Of a DNA stretch of 12,063 bases, positions 1-7,431 are shown in pieces (within the stretch, counting starts at the first letter, position 1; each line of letters opens with the position of its first letter). A program made the translations under genes and the position numbers. The notes below the pieces were generated by a model. That model was not told the origin of the DNA and made no database searches. It saw only the letters and a program-made list of their open reading frames with translations. This stretch comes from JANYLN01 sp041687575 (GTDB taxonomy: Bacteria > Planctomycetota > Phycisphaerae > UBA1845 > JANYLN01): the NCBI GenBank assembly GCA_041687575.1, contig JAWLBS010000145.1, positions 1 through 12,063 of the forward strand, written 5' to 3'.

Positions 1-1745
1 GCGAGCATCGCGGCGCCGGCGTCGTAGCCGTCGGTGCCCACCTCCGGCTGGCTCTCGACCTCCAGCAGGATGTGGGGGATCTGCATGCCCTCGACCTGCA
101 TGGTTGCGATCGCATAGCCCAGCAGGCTGCAGCGGGCCGCACGCAACTGGTCCGGGCGGAACCGCGCGCCGCCGCGGCGGGCGAGGTACTCGCGGGTCAG
201 CCACTGCGGCATGAAACTGGTCTGCCACGCCCCGACGTGCTGGTTCGGCACGAGGATGTAGCGCGTCGCCGGCGTCTCGACGATCTGGCGCAGCAGCAGG
301 TTGGCGTGGACCACCCGCCGGCCGGTCGCGAACGGCCAGTACGAGCCGACGCCCTCGCTGGTCAGCGCCTCGCTTTTGGTGATGCTCGGGTTGTCATAGC
401 CTCGCGGGGCGACCAGCCGCCAGAGCCACCCCAGCGCCGGCGGCAAGAAGTGCAGCAATCCTAAGATACCATAAGTCGGGTTGTCGCGTGTGCACGGGGG
501 ACAGCGGACCCCGAAGCTCCGGACGTCCACCTCCACCGGCTCGTCGACCACGTCGGGCACCATGTGCCGGTTGAGGATCACCCGCGGGTTGGGGCACGGT
601 TTGCCCGGTGCGTCCTCGACGTGCTCCCAGATCAGGCACGTCGCCCCGGGCACCGCCTCGATGTTCAAAAAGACGATCGGCTCGCTCGGGTGCACGCACA
701 CACGCTCGAGGTTGGGGTCGGTGCCGTAGCCGGCGATGTGGTTCAGCCGGATGAACCAGGCGTCCTCGGCGTCGGTGGCGACCAGCTTGCGGCCATGCTG
801 GAAGGAGGGATGGCACAGGGCCATGTCGTCGGTCACCGGCCGCAGGTCGCAGCTTTGCGGCAGCGAGACGAAGCGTTTCTCGCCGGTGACGAGGTTGCGC
901 CCCAGCAGCAGCCGCCCGTCGGCCTCGCGGTGGGGGTATTCGAGCATCTCGCTCTTGCCGCCGCCGCTGGCCCCTTCGTGCATGATCGTCAGGATGTTGT
1001 CGTAGGGGGTGACCACCTGCACGGTGGAGCTGTGGGTGGTCAGCCAGCCTTCCTGCTCGCCGATGTTCAGCAGCACGCCGTAGATGCCTTTTTTGGCGCT
1101 GGGCCCCGGGTAGAGGTTCAGCGAGAAGACCTCGTGCACCTCGTCGGTGCGGTTGTGCACGACCACCTGCTTGCCGTCGCAGTGCGTGTGACGGAACGGC
1201 GGGGCCAGAAAGATGATCGCCCGCGGGGCGAAGTCCGGCTTGAGCTCCCCGGCCGGGATCATCCGCTGCAGGTCGCCCATGGCCACGGCGAAGAACGACG
1301 CGTTGGCCGGTGCGATCATCATGGCATCGCAGCCGATCCGCGGGCCGCCCGCCGCGAACGGGATCAGCACCAGGTCCTGCGTGGCGAGCCACTCCAAGAC
1401 CGCGGTCCGCAGGTCGGTGAAGCTGCGGCCGAAGCGATCCTCGAACCGCAGTTTGCCCGTCGGCCGGTCGTCGCCGATGACCATGCACTCGGGGTCGCGT
1501 CGGCGCATGTAGGGTTCGGTGTAGTTGACGGCGACGCCGTTGCGGCAGCGCACGACGGTGGCCTCCGGCACCCGGCCCCGCCCCGGCACGTCGTAGGCGA
1601 CCTCGAACTGATCCGCCCCACTGCCGCCCAGCGCCAGTTCCACCAGGGCACTGCGGCTCTCGGGGATCCGCGCGCTCGGGGCTGCGTCGAGCACAGCCTG
1701 TACATCAGCCGGCAGATTCATCGGTGGGGTCAGTGTCTTTCCCAT
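1..1745 (-). CDS. DUF4914 family protein with PEPCK-like P-loop (C-terminus outside window)
   Basis: The frame is open for 581 codons from an ATG at 1743-1745 to the left edge, so the C-terminus is missing. The whole sequence resembles the DUF4914 family as I remember it: about 630-650 residues, function unknown. Conserved-looking stretches include YMRRRDPECMVI near residue 80, FLAPPFRHTH, NLYPGPSAKKG, and a glycine-rich loop HEGASGGGKSEM at residues 256-267. That loop resembles the phosphate-binding loop of PEP carboxykinase-type kinases, so nucleotide binding is a reasonable inference; no reaction is known to me. Further on are VTDDMALCHPS, LIWEH, a Cys pair RCPPC, and a hydrophobic stretch around LLHFLPPALGWLWRL. 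No signal peptide is visible, so it is probably cytoplasmic. An AAGGAG site lies 11 bases before the ATG; an in-frame ATG eight codons later is less well placed. A long structured leader precedes it. Confidence 0.85.
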   Translation of the reverse strand, partial: MGKTLTPPMNLPADVQAVLDAAPSARIPESRSALVELALGGSGADQFEVAYDVPGRGRVPEATVVRCRNGVAVNYTEPYMRRRDPECMVIGDDRPTGKLRFEDRFGRSFTDLRTAVLEWLATQDLVLIPFAAGGPRIGCDAMMIAPANASFFAVAMGDLQRMIPAGELKPDFAPRAIIFLAPPFRHTHCDGKQVVVHNRTDEVHEVFSLNLYPGPSAKKGIYGVLLNIGEQEGWLTTHSSTVQVVTPYDNILTIMHEGASGGGKSEMLEYPHREADGRLLLGRNLVTGEKRFVSLPQSCDLRPVTDDMALCHPSFQHGRKLVATDAEDAWFIRLNHIAGYGTDPNLERVCVHPSEPIVFLNIEAVPGATCLIWEHVEDAPGKPCPNPRVILNRHMVPDVVDEPVEVDVRSFGVRCPPCTRDNPTYGILGLLHFLPPALGWLWRLVAPRGYDNPSITKSEALTSEGVGSYWPFATGRRVVHANLLLRQIVETPATRYILVPNQHVGAWQTSFMPQWLTREYLARRGGARFRPDQLRAARCSLLGYAIATMQVEGMQIPHILLEVESQPEVGTDGYDAGAAML

Positions 1746-1966
1746 ACGGCACCGGTCTCCTTCATTCCGCATCGTTTTCGTTCGGCGCACTTTGCAGAGC
1801 CGCGTTCCTGTCAGCGCAGCAGCGCAGGCCTCGCTTTCCTTCTTCCGTTCTCCGCACAGAGTTCGGAAGGGGGAGATCGAAACCTCGGGGTGCATCAGGT
1901 GGGCAGCTCTTTGCCTGCCGCAGACGGTGGCCTGTGAAGACACCCGTCCCGACTGCACTCTTTTAT
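1746..1966 (-). promoter_or_regulatory. Candidate structured 5' leader of the DUF4914 gene
   Basis: About 220 bases between a candidate promoter and the DUF4914 start contain no convincing gene. On the minus strand a hairpin forms from 1842-1869: a six-pair outer stem, a symmetrical AA/AA internal loop, a CTC:GAG stem and a six-base loop. A second possible helix closes a larger domain by pairing 1913-1918 (GCAGGC on the minus strand) with 1824-1829 (GCCTGC). An ACCT/AGGT pairing lies between them. I checked against the riboswitch, 6S, SRP and RNase P motifs I remember and found no clear match. It could be a cis-regulatory leader, a separate small RNA ending before the gene, or ordinary spacer with chance pairing. 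Confidence 0.35.
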
Positions 1967-1988
1967 TCGCTCATTATACGCATGTCAA
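1960..1988 (-). promoter_or_regulatory. Candidate promoter for the DUF4914 transcript
   Basis: The minus strand has a perfect TTGACA (1988 to 1983) and, only 4 bases further on, a perfect TATAAT (1978 to 1973). These two are too close to form one sigma-70 promoter. TTGACA can instead pair with TAAAAG (1965 to 1960) at 17-base spacing; TATAAT alone lacks any -35 because the DNA upstream is a run of C and G. The local AT-rich patch in otherwise GC-rich DNA makes a promoter likely, but which elements are used is uncertain. Confidence 0.33.
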
Positions 1989-2023
1989 GTGGGGGGGCGG
2001 GTCCCGTTTGCCGCCGGCGCCGC

Positions 2024-3418
<1,395 letters not shown>

Positions 3419-3485
3419 CGTCGAGGTCCGTGAAAGTCGAGGGCTGCAAAGGTTCCCTCCGGCGACCGCGCCGCAGGGCCGCTGC

Positions 3486-3491
3486 ATTATA
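3486..3491 (-). promoter_or_regulatory. Candidate -10 element for lpdA
   Basis: A perfect TATAAT on the minus strand lies 68 bases before the lpdA start. No good -35 is seen at 16-18 bases upstream. It would give a leader of about 60 bases. Confidence 0.3.
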
Positions 3492-3577
3492 GGGGATTGT
3501 GCCGTCGAAGGCAGCGCCCGTCGTCATCCGAGGTGGGCGGGCGGCGCCCGTCGTAAGTTGTCATCCTGAACGGGTAG

Positions 3578-3594
3578 GGCGGGCTGTGCCCGCC
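3578..3594. repeat. REP-like palindrome (7-bp arms)
   Basis: GGCGGGC and GCCCGCC flank a three-base TGT loop, preceded by GGTAG. Short G/C palindromes like this are commonly dispersed in high-GC planctomycete-like genomes; only one copy is visible in this window, so dispersal is inference. Confidence 0.5.
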
Positions 3595-3663
3595 AAAGAC
3601 GCGCCCGGGACGCCCGTGAGACGTGGGACACCCGCGGGGCCGTACTCTTCAATCGAAGCTCTA

Positions 3664-3683
3664 CCGCGACCTCACGGTCGCGG
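3664..3683. repeat. REP-like palindrome (8-bp arms)
   Basis: CCGCGACC and GGTCGCGG are perfectly complementary around a TCAC loop. A GGCTCCTTC follows directly, overlapping the last two bases of the arm, and recurs at 3746-3754 beside CCTCGCTTACGCTTCGG (3730-3746), suggesting both belong to one composite repeat. No T-run follows on either strand, so this is not a good intrinsic terminator. Confidence 0.5.
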
Positions 3684-3792
3684 CTCCTTCGCACAGGAGT
3701 CGGGGAGTTTTGCCCGTCCGGAACAACACCCTCGCTTACGCTTCGGGCTCCTTCCTGTTTGTCTGCGGACGCCTTGGTTACCCCCGGGGCGC

Positions 3793-5715
3793 CTACTCGT
3801 GCCGGCTGGATCCGGGCGAGTAGGGCCCGGGCTCGGCCTCGCTGCGGGCGTATTCGGCGGGCTGCTCGGCGAATTTGCCTTCGCACCGGGCCGAGCAGAA
3901 GTAGTAGAGCGTCCCGCCGTACATCACCGAGTACGGGTTGCCGACCTTGCGGACCGCCATGCCGCAGACCGGATCGGTCGCCTGGCCCTTGCTGATCTTC
4001 TGGCTGGCGATCTCGGGCATGCCGCCCAGCCACGCCCGCACCTGCTCGACCGACTCGCTCTTGAGGCACCGCCGCGCCAGCCGGTGGCAGCGGCTCGCCT
4101 GCAGCGCGCACAGGTGCTCCGAGACCGTCGGCACCGAGCGGACCCCCACCGTCAGGTCCCGCAGCCCCAGCCCCGCCAGCAGCGGCAGCAGCTTGATGTT
4201 GCGGGCCATCTCCCCGCAGATCGAGATGTGCTTGCCCGCCTTGCGCGACTTGCGGACCAGCGTCCGCAGCACCCGCAGCACGACCGGGTGCTCCGGCTGG
4301 TACAGGTCGGCCACGTTGGCGTTGTTCCGCTCGACCGCGAACATGTACTGCACCAGGTCGTTGGTGCCGACGGCGGTGAAGTCCACCTCCTGCAGCAGCC
4401 GGCTGTACTCCCACAGGATCGACGGCGTCTCGATCAGCACCCCCTGCTCGAACCGCTGCTGGAAGGGCACCTCCTCCATGCGCAGCGAATCGACCGCCTC
4501 GCCCACCAGCCGCTGGATGAACCGCCACTGGTCGACGCTCTCGATCATCGGGTACATGATCCGCAGGTTGTGGTCGCCGTGGGCGGCCCGCAGGATCGCC
4601 CGGACCTGCGTGATCAGCAGCTCGGGCAGGAACCGGTACACGCGGTGCGCCCGCAGACCCAGGTACGGGTTGTCCTCGTGGCTGGCGGACAGGTACGAGA
4701 CCGGCTTGTCGCCGCCGAGGTCGGCGGTGCGGATCGTGACCGGCCGCTCACCGCACAGATCGAAGGCCTGCCGGTAGACGCGGATCTGCTCCTCCTCGGT
4801 GGGGAAGTCCTCGCGGTGCTCCATGAACAGCGTCTCGGTCCGGTAGAGCCCCACGCCCTCGATGTACCGCCAGTCGAACCCCTCCAGCTGCAGCGGGTCG
4901 ACGATGCTGACCCACATACGCAACCCACCGCTGTGACAGCGCTTCGCCTCGGCCGGCATGATCGACACGTCCAGCCGCTCGTGCCGGTCCTGCTGGTCGG
5001 GCTCGATCAGCAGCTGCCCCCGCTGCCCGTCGACCAGGACGGTCGTGCCCGCGCTGGCTGAAAGGGCCTCCAGCCCCGCCACCCGCAGGGCCGGCATCCC
5101 GAACGCGCGGGCAAGGATCGCCCCGTGCGAAAACCCGGTGCCCCGCTCGACCAGCAGGGCGCGGACGCCCAGGCGGCGGGCCTGAAGGACGATCGAGGGG
5201 AGCAGTTCGGTCATCGCCAGGACCGGCTGGCGGGTGTGGGCGAGCAGTTCGGCCAGGTCCTGCGGTTCCTGGTGCTGCAGCCGGCTTTCCAGCTGCATCG
5301 CCAGGTCCTTGATGTCGGCCGCCCGCTCGGCCAGCGTCGGGTCCTTCATCGTGCCGAAAATCTGGAGCATCTCCTCGGCAACGTGGGCGACTGCGCTGTG
5401 GGCGGCCAGGCCGGTGTGACGGATCAGGTTCTCGATCCGCCCGTGGAACTTGCGGTCGGCGAGCATCATCATGTGCGCGCGGACGATATCCGCTTCCGCC
5501 GAGAGGCTTTCGGCTTCGAGTCGGCCGACCACCTCGCGCAGATTCTCGGTCAGTCCCCGGACCTGCTCGTGGAATCGCTGCAGCTCAAAGTCCGGGTCTC
5601 CCAGGCTGTGCATCGCCTCGGGATGACGCTGCTCAACGGACGGCTGCAGGATGACCAGTTCGCCTTCGGCTATGCCAGGACCGAGCACTTCGCATGGAAT
5701 GATCAGTGCGCACAT
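3793..5715 (-). CDS. ptsI: PTS enzyme I (PEP-protein phosphotransferase) with C-terminal YHS domain
   Basis: 640 residues from the ATG at 5713-5715, against about 575 for ordinary enzyme I. The family transfers phosphate from PEP to HPr. The phosphohistidine motif GTGFSHGAILAR carries H197. The PEP-binding barrel shows GVGLYRTETLFM, TADLGGDKP, NPYLGLRAHR, GVLIETPS, VGTNDLVQYMFAVER and SICGEMA with the catalytic C500. The extra C-terminus is a YHS domain (about 580-625): DPVCGM with C584, then YYFCSARC with C607/C611, a metal-binding signature usually found in copper and heavy-metal proteins. In-frame starts at 5751 (ATG) and 5898 (GTG) exist; I chose 5715 because the distance to the PGIAEG motif fits enzyme I and because a promoter at 5755-5784 would begin transcription past 5751. 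The Shine-Dalgarno is weak. It is divergent from an arsR. No HPr gene is in view, so a nitrogen-PTS-like or metal-linked role is possible. Confidence 0.88.
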   Translation of the reverse strand: MCALIIPCEVLGPGIAEGELVILQPSVEQRHPEAMHSLGDPDFELQRFHEQVRGLTENLREVVGRLEAESLSAEADIVRAHMMMLADRKFHGRIENLIRHTGLAAHSAVAHVAEEMLQIFGTMKDPTLAERAADIKDLAMQLESRLQHQEPQDLAELLAHTRQPVLAMTELLPSIVLQARRLGVRALLVERGTGFSHGAILARAFGMPALRVAGLEALSASAGTTVLVDGQRGQLLIEPDQQDRHERLDVSIMPAEAKRCHSGGLRMWVSIVDPLQLEGFDWRYIEGVGLYRTETLFMEHREDFPTEEEQIRVYRQAFDLCGERPVTIRTADLGGDKPVSYLSASHEDNPYLGLRAHRVYRFLPELLITQVRAILRAAHGDHNLRIMYPMIESVDQWRFIQRLVGEAVDSLRMEEVPFQQRFEQGVLIETPSILWEYSRLLQEVDFTAVGTNDLVQYMFAVERNNANVADLYQPEHPVVLRVLRTLVRKSRKAGKHISICGEMARNIKLLPLLAGLGLRDLTVGVRSVPTVSEHLCALQASRCHRLARRCLKSESVEQVRAWLGGMPEIASQKISKGQATDPVCGMAVRKVGNPYSVMYGGTLYYFCSARCEGKFAEQPAEYARSEAEPGPYSPGSSRHE

Positions 5716-5754
5716 AACTACGGGCTCTGGACAGTAGTTGGCAAAATCCATGCG

Positions 5755-5784
5755 ATGATAGCGCCGCTGATCGCACGGGGTCAA
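5755..5784 (-). promoter_or_regulatory. Candidate promoter of the enzyme I-YHS gene
   Basis: TTGACC (5784 to 5779) and TATCAT (5760 to 5755) are separated by 18 bases on the minus strand, a fair sigma-70 match. Transcription would start near 5748 and give a leader of about 33 bases to the ATG at 5715. This is the main argument against the two longer start choices. Confidence 0.45.
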
Positions 5785-5905
5785 TGAAACGGTCCGTTTC
5801 TCGCGGTATCCAGCCTCTATCGCGGTGCGCGCCAATGGGTGTGGATCTGCAGCGGCAGGAGGCTGCAGCCGGGTGAGGGGGGCTTGCCGTGAGTGCACTG
5901 CGCGG

Positions 5906-5934
5906 TTGACCGCGCGTTGGGCTTCGGTTATATT
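5906..5934 (+). promoter_or_regulatory. Promoter of the first arsR unit
   Basis: TTGACC (5906-5911) and TATATT (5929-5934) stand 17 bases apart. The -35 lies inside a palindrome, GCGCGGT-TG-ACCGCGC (5900-5915), and the -10 runs into the ArsR operator. Such overlap is the usual arrangement for an autorepressed arsR. Confidence 0.6.
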
Positions 5935-5955
5935 TGGCTATATGGCCAAATAGCC
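5931..5955. promoter_or_regulatory. ArsR operator, two interlocked inverted repeats
   Basis: TATTTGGC (5931-5938) and GCCAAATA (5945-5952) are perfect 8-base arms around six bases. Interlocked with them, GGCTAT (5936-5941) and ATAGCC (5950-5955) pair around the eight bases ATGGCCAA. The site covers the end of the -10 and ends 11 bases before the arsR ATG, so bound repressor would block initiation. The second arsR has the same layout (9182-9207). Confidence 0.62.
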
Positions 5956-5966
5956 AAGGAGGTCGC

Positions 5967-6344
5967 ATGGATTTCGCGAGGTGCAATCGGCAGGCGCAGA
6001 TCTTCAAGGCCCTCGCCCACCCCAGCCGGCTGGCGATGCTGGAGGCCCTGGGTGCTGGCGAGCGGTGCGTCTGCGACCTGCAGAAACTCGTCGGCTCGGA
6101 CATGTCCACCGTCTCGAAGCACCTGGCCGTGCTGAAAACCGCGGGGCTGGTCGAGGACCGCAAGGAGGGGCTGCGGGTCCATTACCGGCTGCGTTTGCCG
6201 TGCGTACTGGAGTTCATGGAGTGCATCGACGTGGTGCTGGAGACCGGCGCCTGCCCCACCACGGTCAGCCTGGCCGGGACGAACCGTTCCTGCGGGTCCG
6301 AGGCGGCCGGGTCGTCAAACTGCTATCAGGGAGAATCGCGATGA
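5967..6344 (+). CDS. arsR: ArsR-family arsenic-responsive repressor (first copy)
   Basis: 125 residues, winged-helix ArsR/SmtB family. ERCVCDLQ carries C34 and C36 in the position of the arsenite-sensing Cys-x-Cys pair of E. coli-type ArsR. The recognition helix region STVSKHLAVLKTAGLVEDRKEG follows, then the wing. Unusually, five further cysteines lie behind it (C79, C86, C96, C109, C119), the last three in a loose C-terminal tail that might add metalloid contacts. The ATG at 5967 was chosen over an upstream in-frame ATG at 5942 because AGGAGG sits four bases before it and the earlier codon is inside the operator. Its last codons overlap the next gene by four bases (ATGA), implying coupled translation. 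It probably represses its own unit until arsenite or antimonite binds. Confidence 0.92.
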   Translation: MDFARCNRQAQIFKALAHPSRLAMLEALGAGERCVCDLQKLVGSDMSTVSKHLAVLKTAGLVEDRKEGLRVHYRLRLPCVLEFMECIDVVLETGACPTTVSLAGTNRSCGSEAAGSSNCYQGESR

Positions 6345-6574
6345 AGAAGTTGCAGATCCTGGGGACCGGTTGTGCCAAGTGCCAGAAGCTGGCCGAACAG
6401 ACGGAGGCGGCGGCGAAGGACCTTGGCCTCGACTACCAGCTGGAGAAGGTCACGCAGCTGCAGGAGATCATGAAGTTCGGGGTGATGATGACGCCCGCGC
6501 TGGCGGTCGACGGCCAGGTCAAGGTCGTCGGCAAGGTGCCGTCGGTGGATGAGATCAAGGGCATGATTCAGTAG
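6341..6574 (+). CDS. Small thioredoxin-like redox-active disulfide protein
   Basis: 77 residues with no signal peptide, so cytoplasmic. The N-terminal GTGCAKCQKL gives the CxxC pair C11/C14, and VMMTPALAVDGQVKVVGK supplies the cis-proline region, the pattern of the compact archaeal/bacterial thioredoxin-like family often annotated as small redox-active disulfide protein. Homologues frequently sit behind arsR in anaerobes. It starts with GGGAG seven bases upstream and overlaps the arsR stop (ATGA). It could deliver electrons to CcdA, recycle ArsC, or hold arsenite on its cysteines; the sequence does not decide between these. Confidence 0.9.
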   Translation: MKKLQILGTGCAKCQKLAEQTEAAAKDLGLDYQLEKVTQLQEIMKFGVMMTPALAVDGQVKVVGKVPSVDEIKGMIQ

Positions 6575-6777
6575 CAGAAGCGGAACGCGTCGGGCCGCTG
6601 ATGCGAGCCGGCGCCGGGTGGATGTCGGAGGATGATCGTGGCGAGCGTGGTGCAGGCCGGATGCATCGCCCTGGCCGCGGAGGGCGTTGATTCCCGAGAG
6701 GCTGGAAGCCGCTGCTGCGAGTGAACTGTGCCTGCCGGCATACGTAGGGGCTGACAGGGGCCTGGCGAGAGATCTTC

Positions 6778-7431
6778 ATGGCATACATGCAGGGCATCCT
6801 GGCGTTGTGCCCCTGTAGCGGTGGCGGGGGATTCAGCATCCGGCAGATCGTGGCGCTGCTGATTGTGGCCGGTCTGTGGGGGTTGGTCCTGTGGGGCTGG
6901 TCGATCTGGAAGCAGAGAGGAGTTGCAGCGATGAAGGGCTCAATCGGAAAGATCGCCGTTGTGGTCATACTGGCAGGCGCCGTGGGGTTCGTTGTCGTGG
7001 CCAAACGCAACACTGGTTCAGATAGTGCAGCGGAAGTGGCGGCGGCAACGACGACGTCCCCGGCGGAACCAACCACAACGACGCAAGCCGCCACTCCCAC
7101 GAACATCCCTCGGCTGGTCGATCTCGGGTCAAAATCGTGCATTCCATGCAAGATGATGGCACCAATCCTCGACGAGCTCCGCACCGAACAGGCCGGGAAG
7201 ATGGACGTGGTGTTTATCGATGTCTGGGAGGACCGCCAGGCCGGGCGGGAGTACGGGATCAACCTGATCCCCACGCAGATCTTCTTTGACGGCAGCGGCA
7301 AAGAGGTGTTCCGGCACGAGGGGTTCATGGGCAAGGAAGACATCCTGGCGAAATGCCGGGAGCTGGGGTTCGAATTGGCAGAGACCGGGTCCGATGCCCG
7401 GCCGATAGCCGCGGAGACAAGCAATGGGTAG
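6778..7431 (+). CDS. Membrane-anchored thioredoxin with two N-terminal helices
   Basis: 217 residues. An N-terminal LCPCSGGGG stretch precedes a first membrane helix (about residues 21-44), a short basic loop, and a second helix (about 55-73). A Thr/Ala/Pro-rich linker then leads to a thioredoxin domain from about 108 to the end, with SCIPC (C121/C124) and cis-proline LIPTQ. The basic loop between helices predicts both termini outside, placing the thioredoxin in the periplasm. The ATG at 6778 has a poor ribosome site but codons up to about 6915 are typical of the genome. An internal ATG at 6931 has an excellent site and would make a 166-residue form with only the second helix. The domain is closely similar to that of the next gene, pointing to tandem duplication. 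It overlaps that gene by eight bases. CcdA, two genes on, is the likely electron donor. Confidence 0.8.
   Translation: MAYMQGILALCPCSGGGGFSIRQIVALLIVAGLWGLVLWGWSIWKQRGVAAMKGSIGKIAVVVILAGAVGFVVVAKRNTGSDSAAEVAAATTTSPAEPTTTTQAATPTNIPRLVDLGSKSCIPCKMMAPILDELRTEQAGKMDVVFIDVWEDRQAGREYGINLIPTQIFFDGSGKEVFRHEGFMGKEDILAKCRELGFELAETGSDARPIAAETSNG
6916..6933 (+). promoter_or_regulatory. Strong internal ribosome site and ATG in the anchored thioredoxin gene
   Basis: AGAGGAG (6916-6922) stands eight bases before the ATG at 6931. Third-position GC drops exactly at the AGA GGA GTT GCA codons that make the site, as if the bases were kept for ribosome binding. It may be the true start, or a second start giving a shorter form. 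Confidence 0.5.

Larger units (their letters stand above)
3419..3792. other. 374-base intergenic region with REP-like palindromes
   Basis: No gene is supported here; the open frames crossing it are tails of shadow frames. It holds the lpdA -10 candidate, a direct repeat of the 11-mer GCGCCCGTCGT (3514-3524 and 3544-3554, 30 bases apart), two strong palindromes listed separately, and a repeated GGCTCCTTC (3682-3690 and 3746-3754). The stretch looks like an accumulation of small dispersed repeats between the enzyme I and lpdA genes. Confidence 0.6.

Noticed and set aside
564..1937. Long plus-strand open frame opposite the DUF4914 gene
   Set aside because: Its translation is low-complexity and family-less, whereas the opposite strand gives a coherent protein; the frame is a mirror of GC-rich codons.
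1770..1966. 6S RNA, SRP RNA or a known riboswitch in the DUF4914 leader
   Set aside because: A CCCACCT...AGGTT stretch recalls one strand of 6S RNA and a GGAAG-rich stretch recalls SRP RNA, but the order and spacing of remaining conserved parts do not fit.
1973..1988. TTGACA and TATAAT as one promoter
   Set aside because: Only four bases separate them, far from the 16-18 needed.
3499..5061. 520-codon plus-strand open frame over the enzyme I gene
   Set aside because: Antisense shadow of enzyme I, without any recognisable domain or ribosome site.
5716..5898. Longer enzyme I start at the GTG (5898) or ATG (5751)
   Set aside because: The added residues do not resemble enzyme I, and a good promoter at 5755-5784 would start transcription downstream of both.
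6632..6724. 30-codon frame (or 28 codons from GTG at 6638, with GGAGG six bases upstream) in the gap between the small and the anchored thioredoxin genes
   Set aside because: It has a fair ribosome site and a Cys-Cys near its end, but is too short and family-less to support; the rest of 6575-6777 shows only a CCGGCGCCGG palindrome at 6608-6617.
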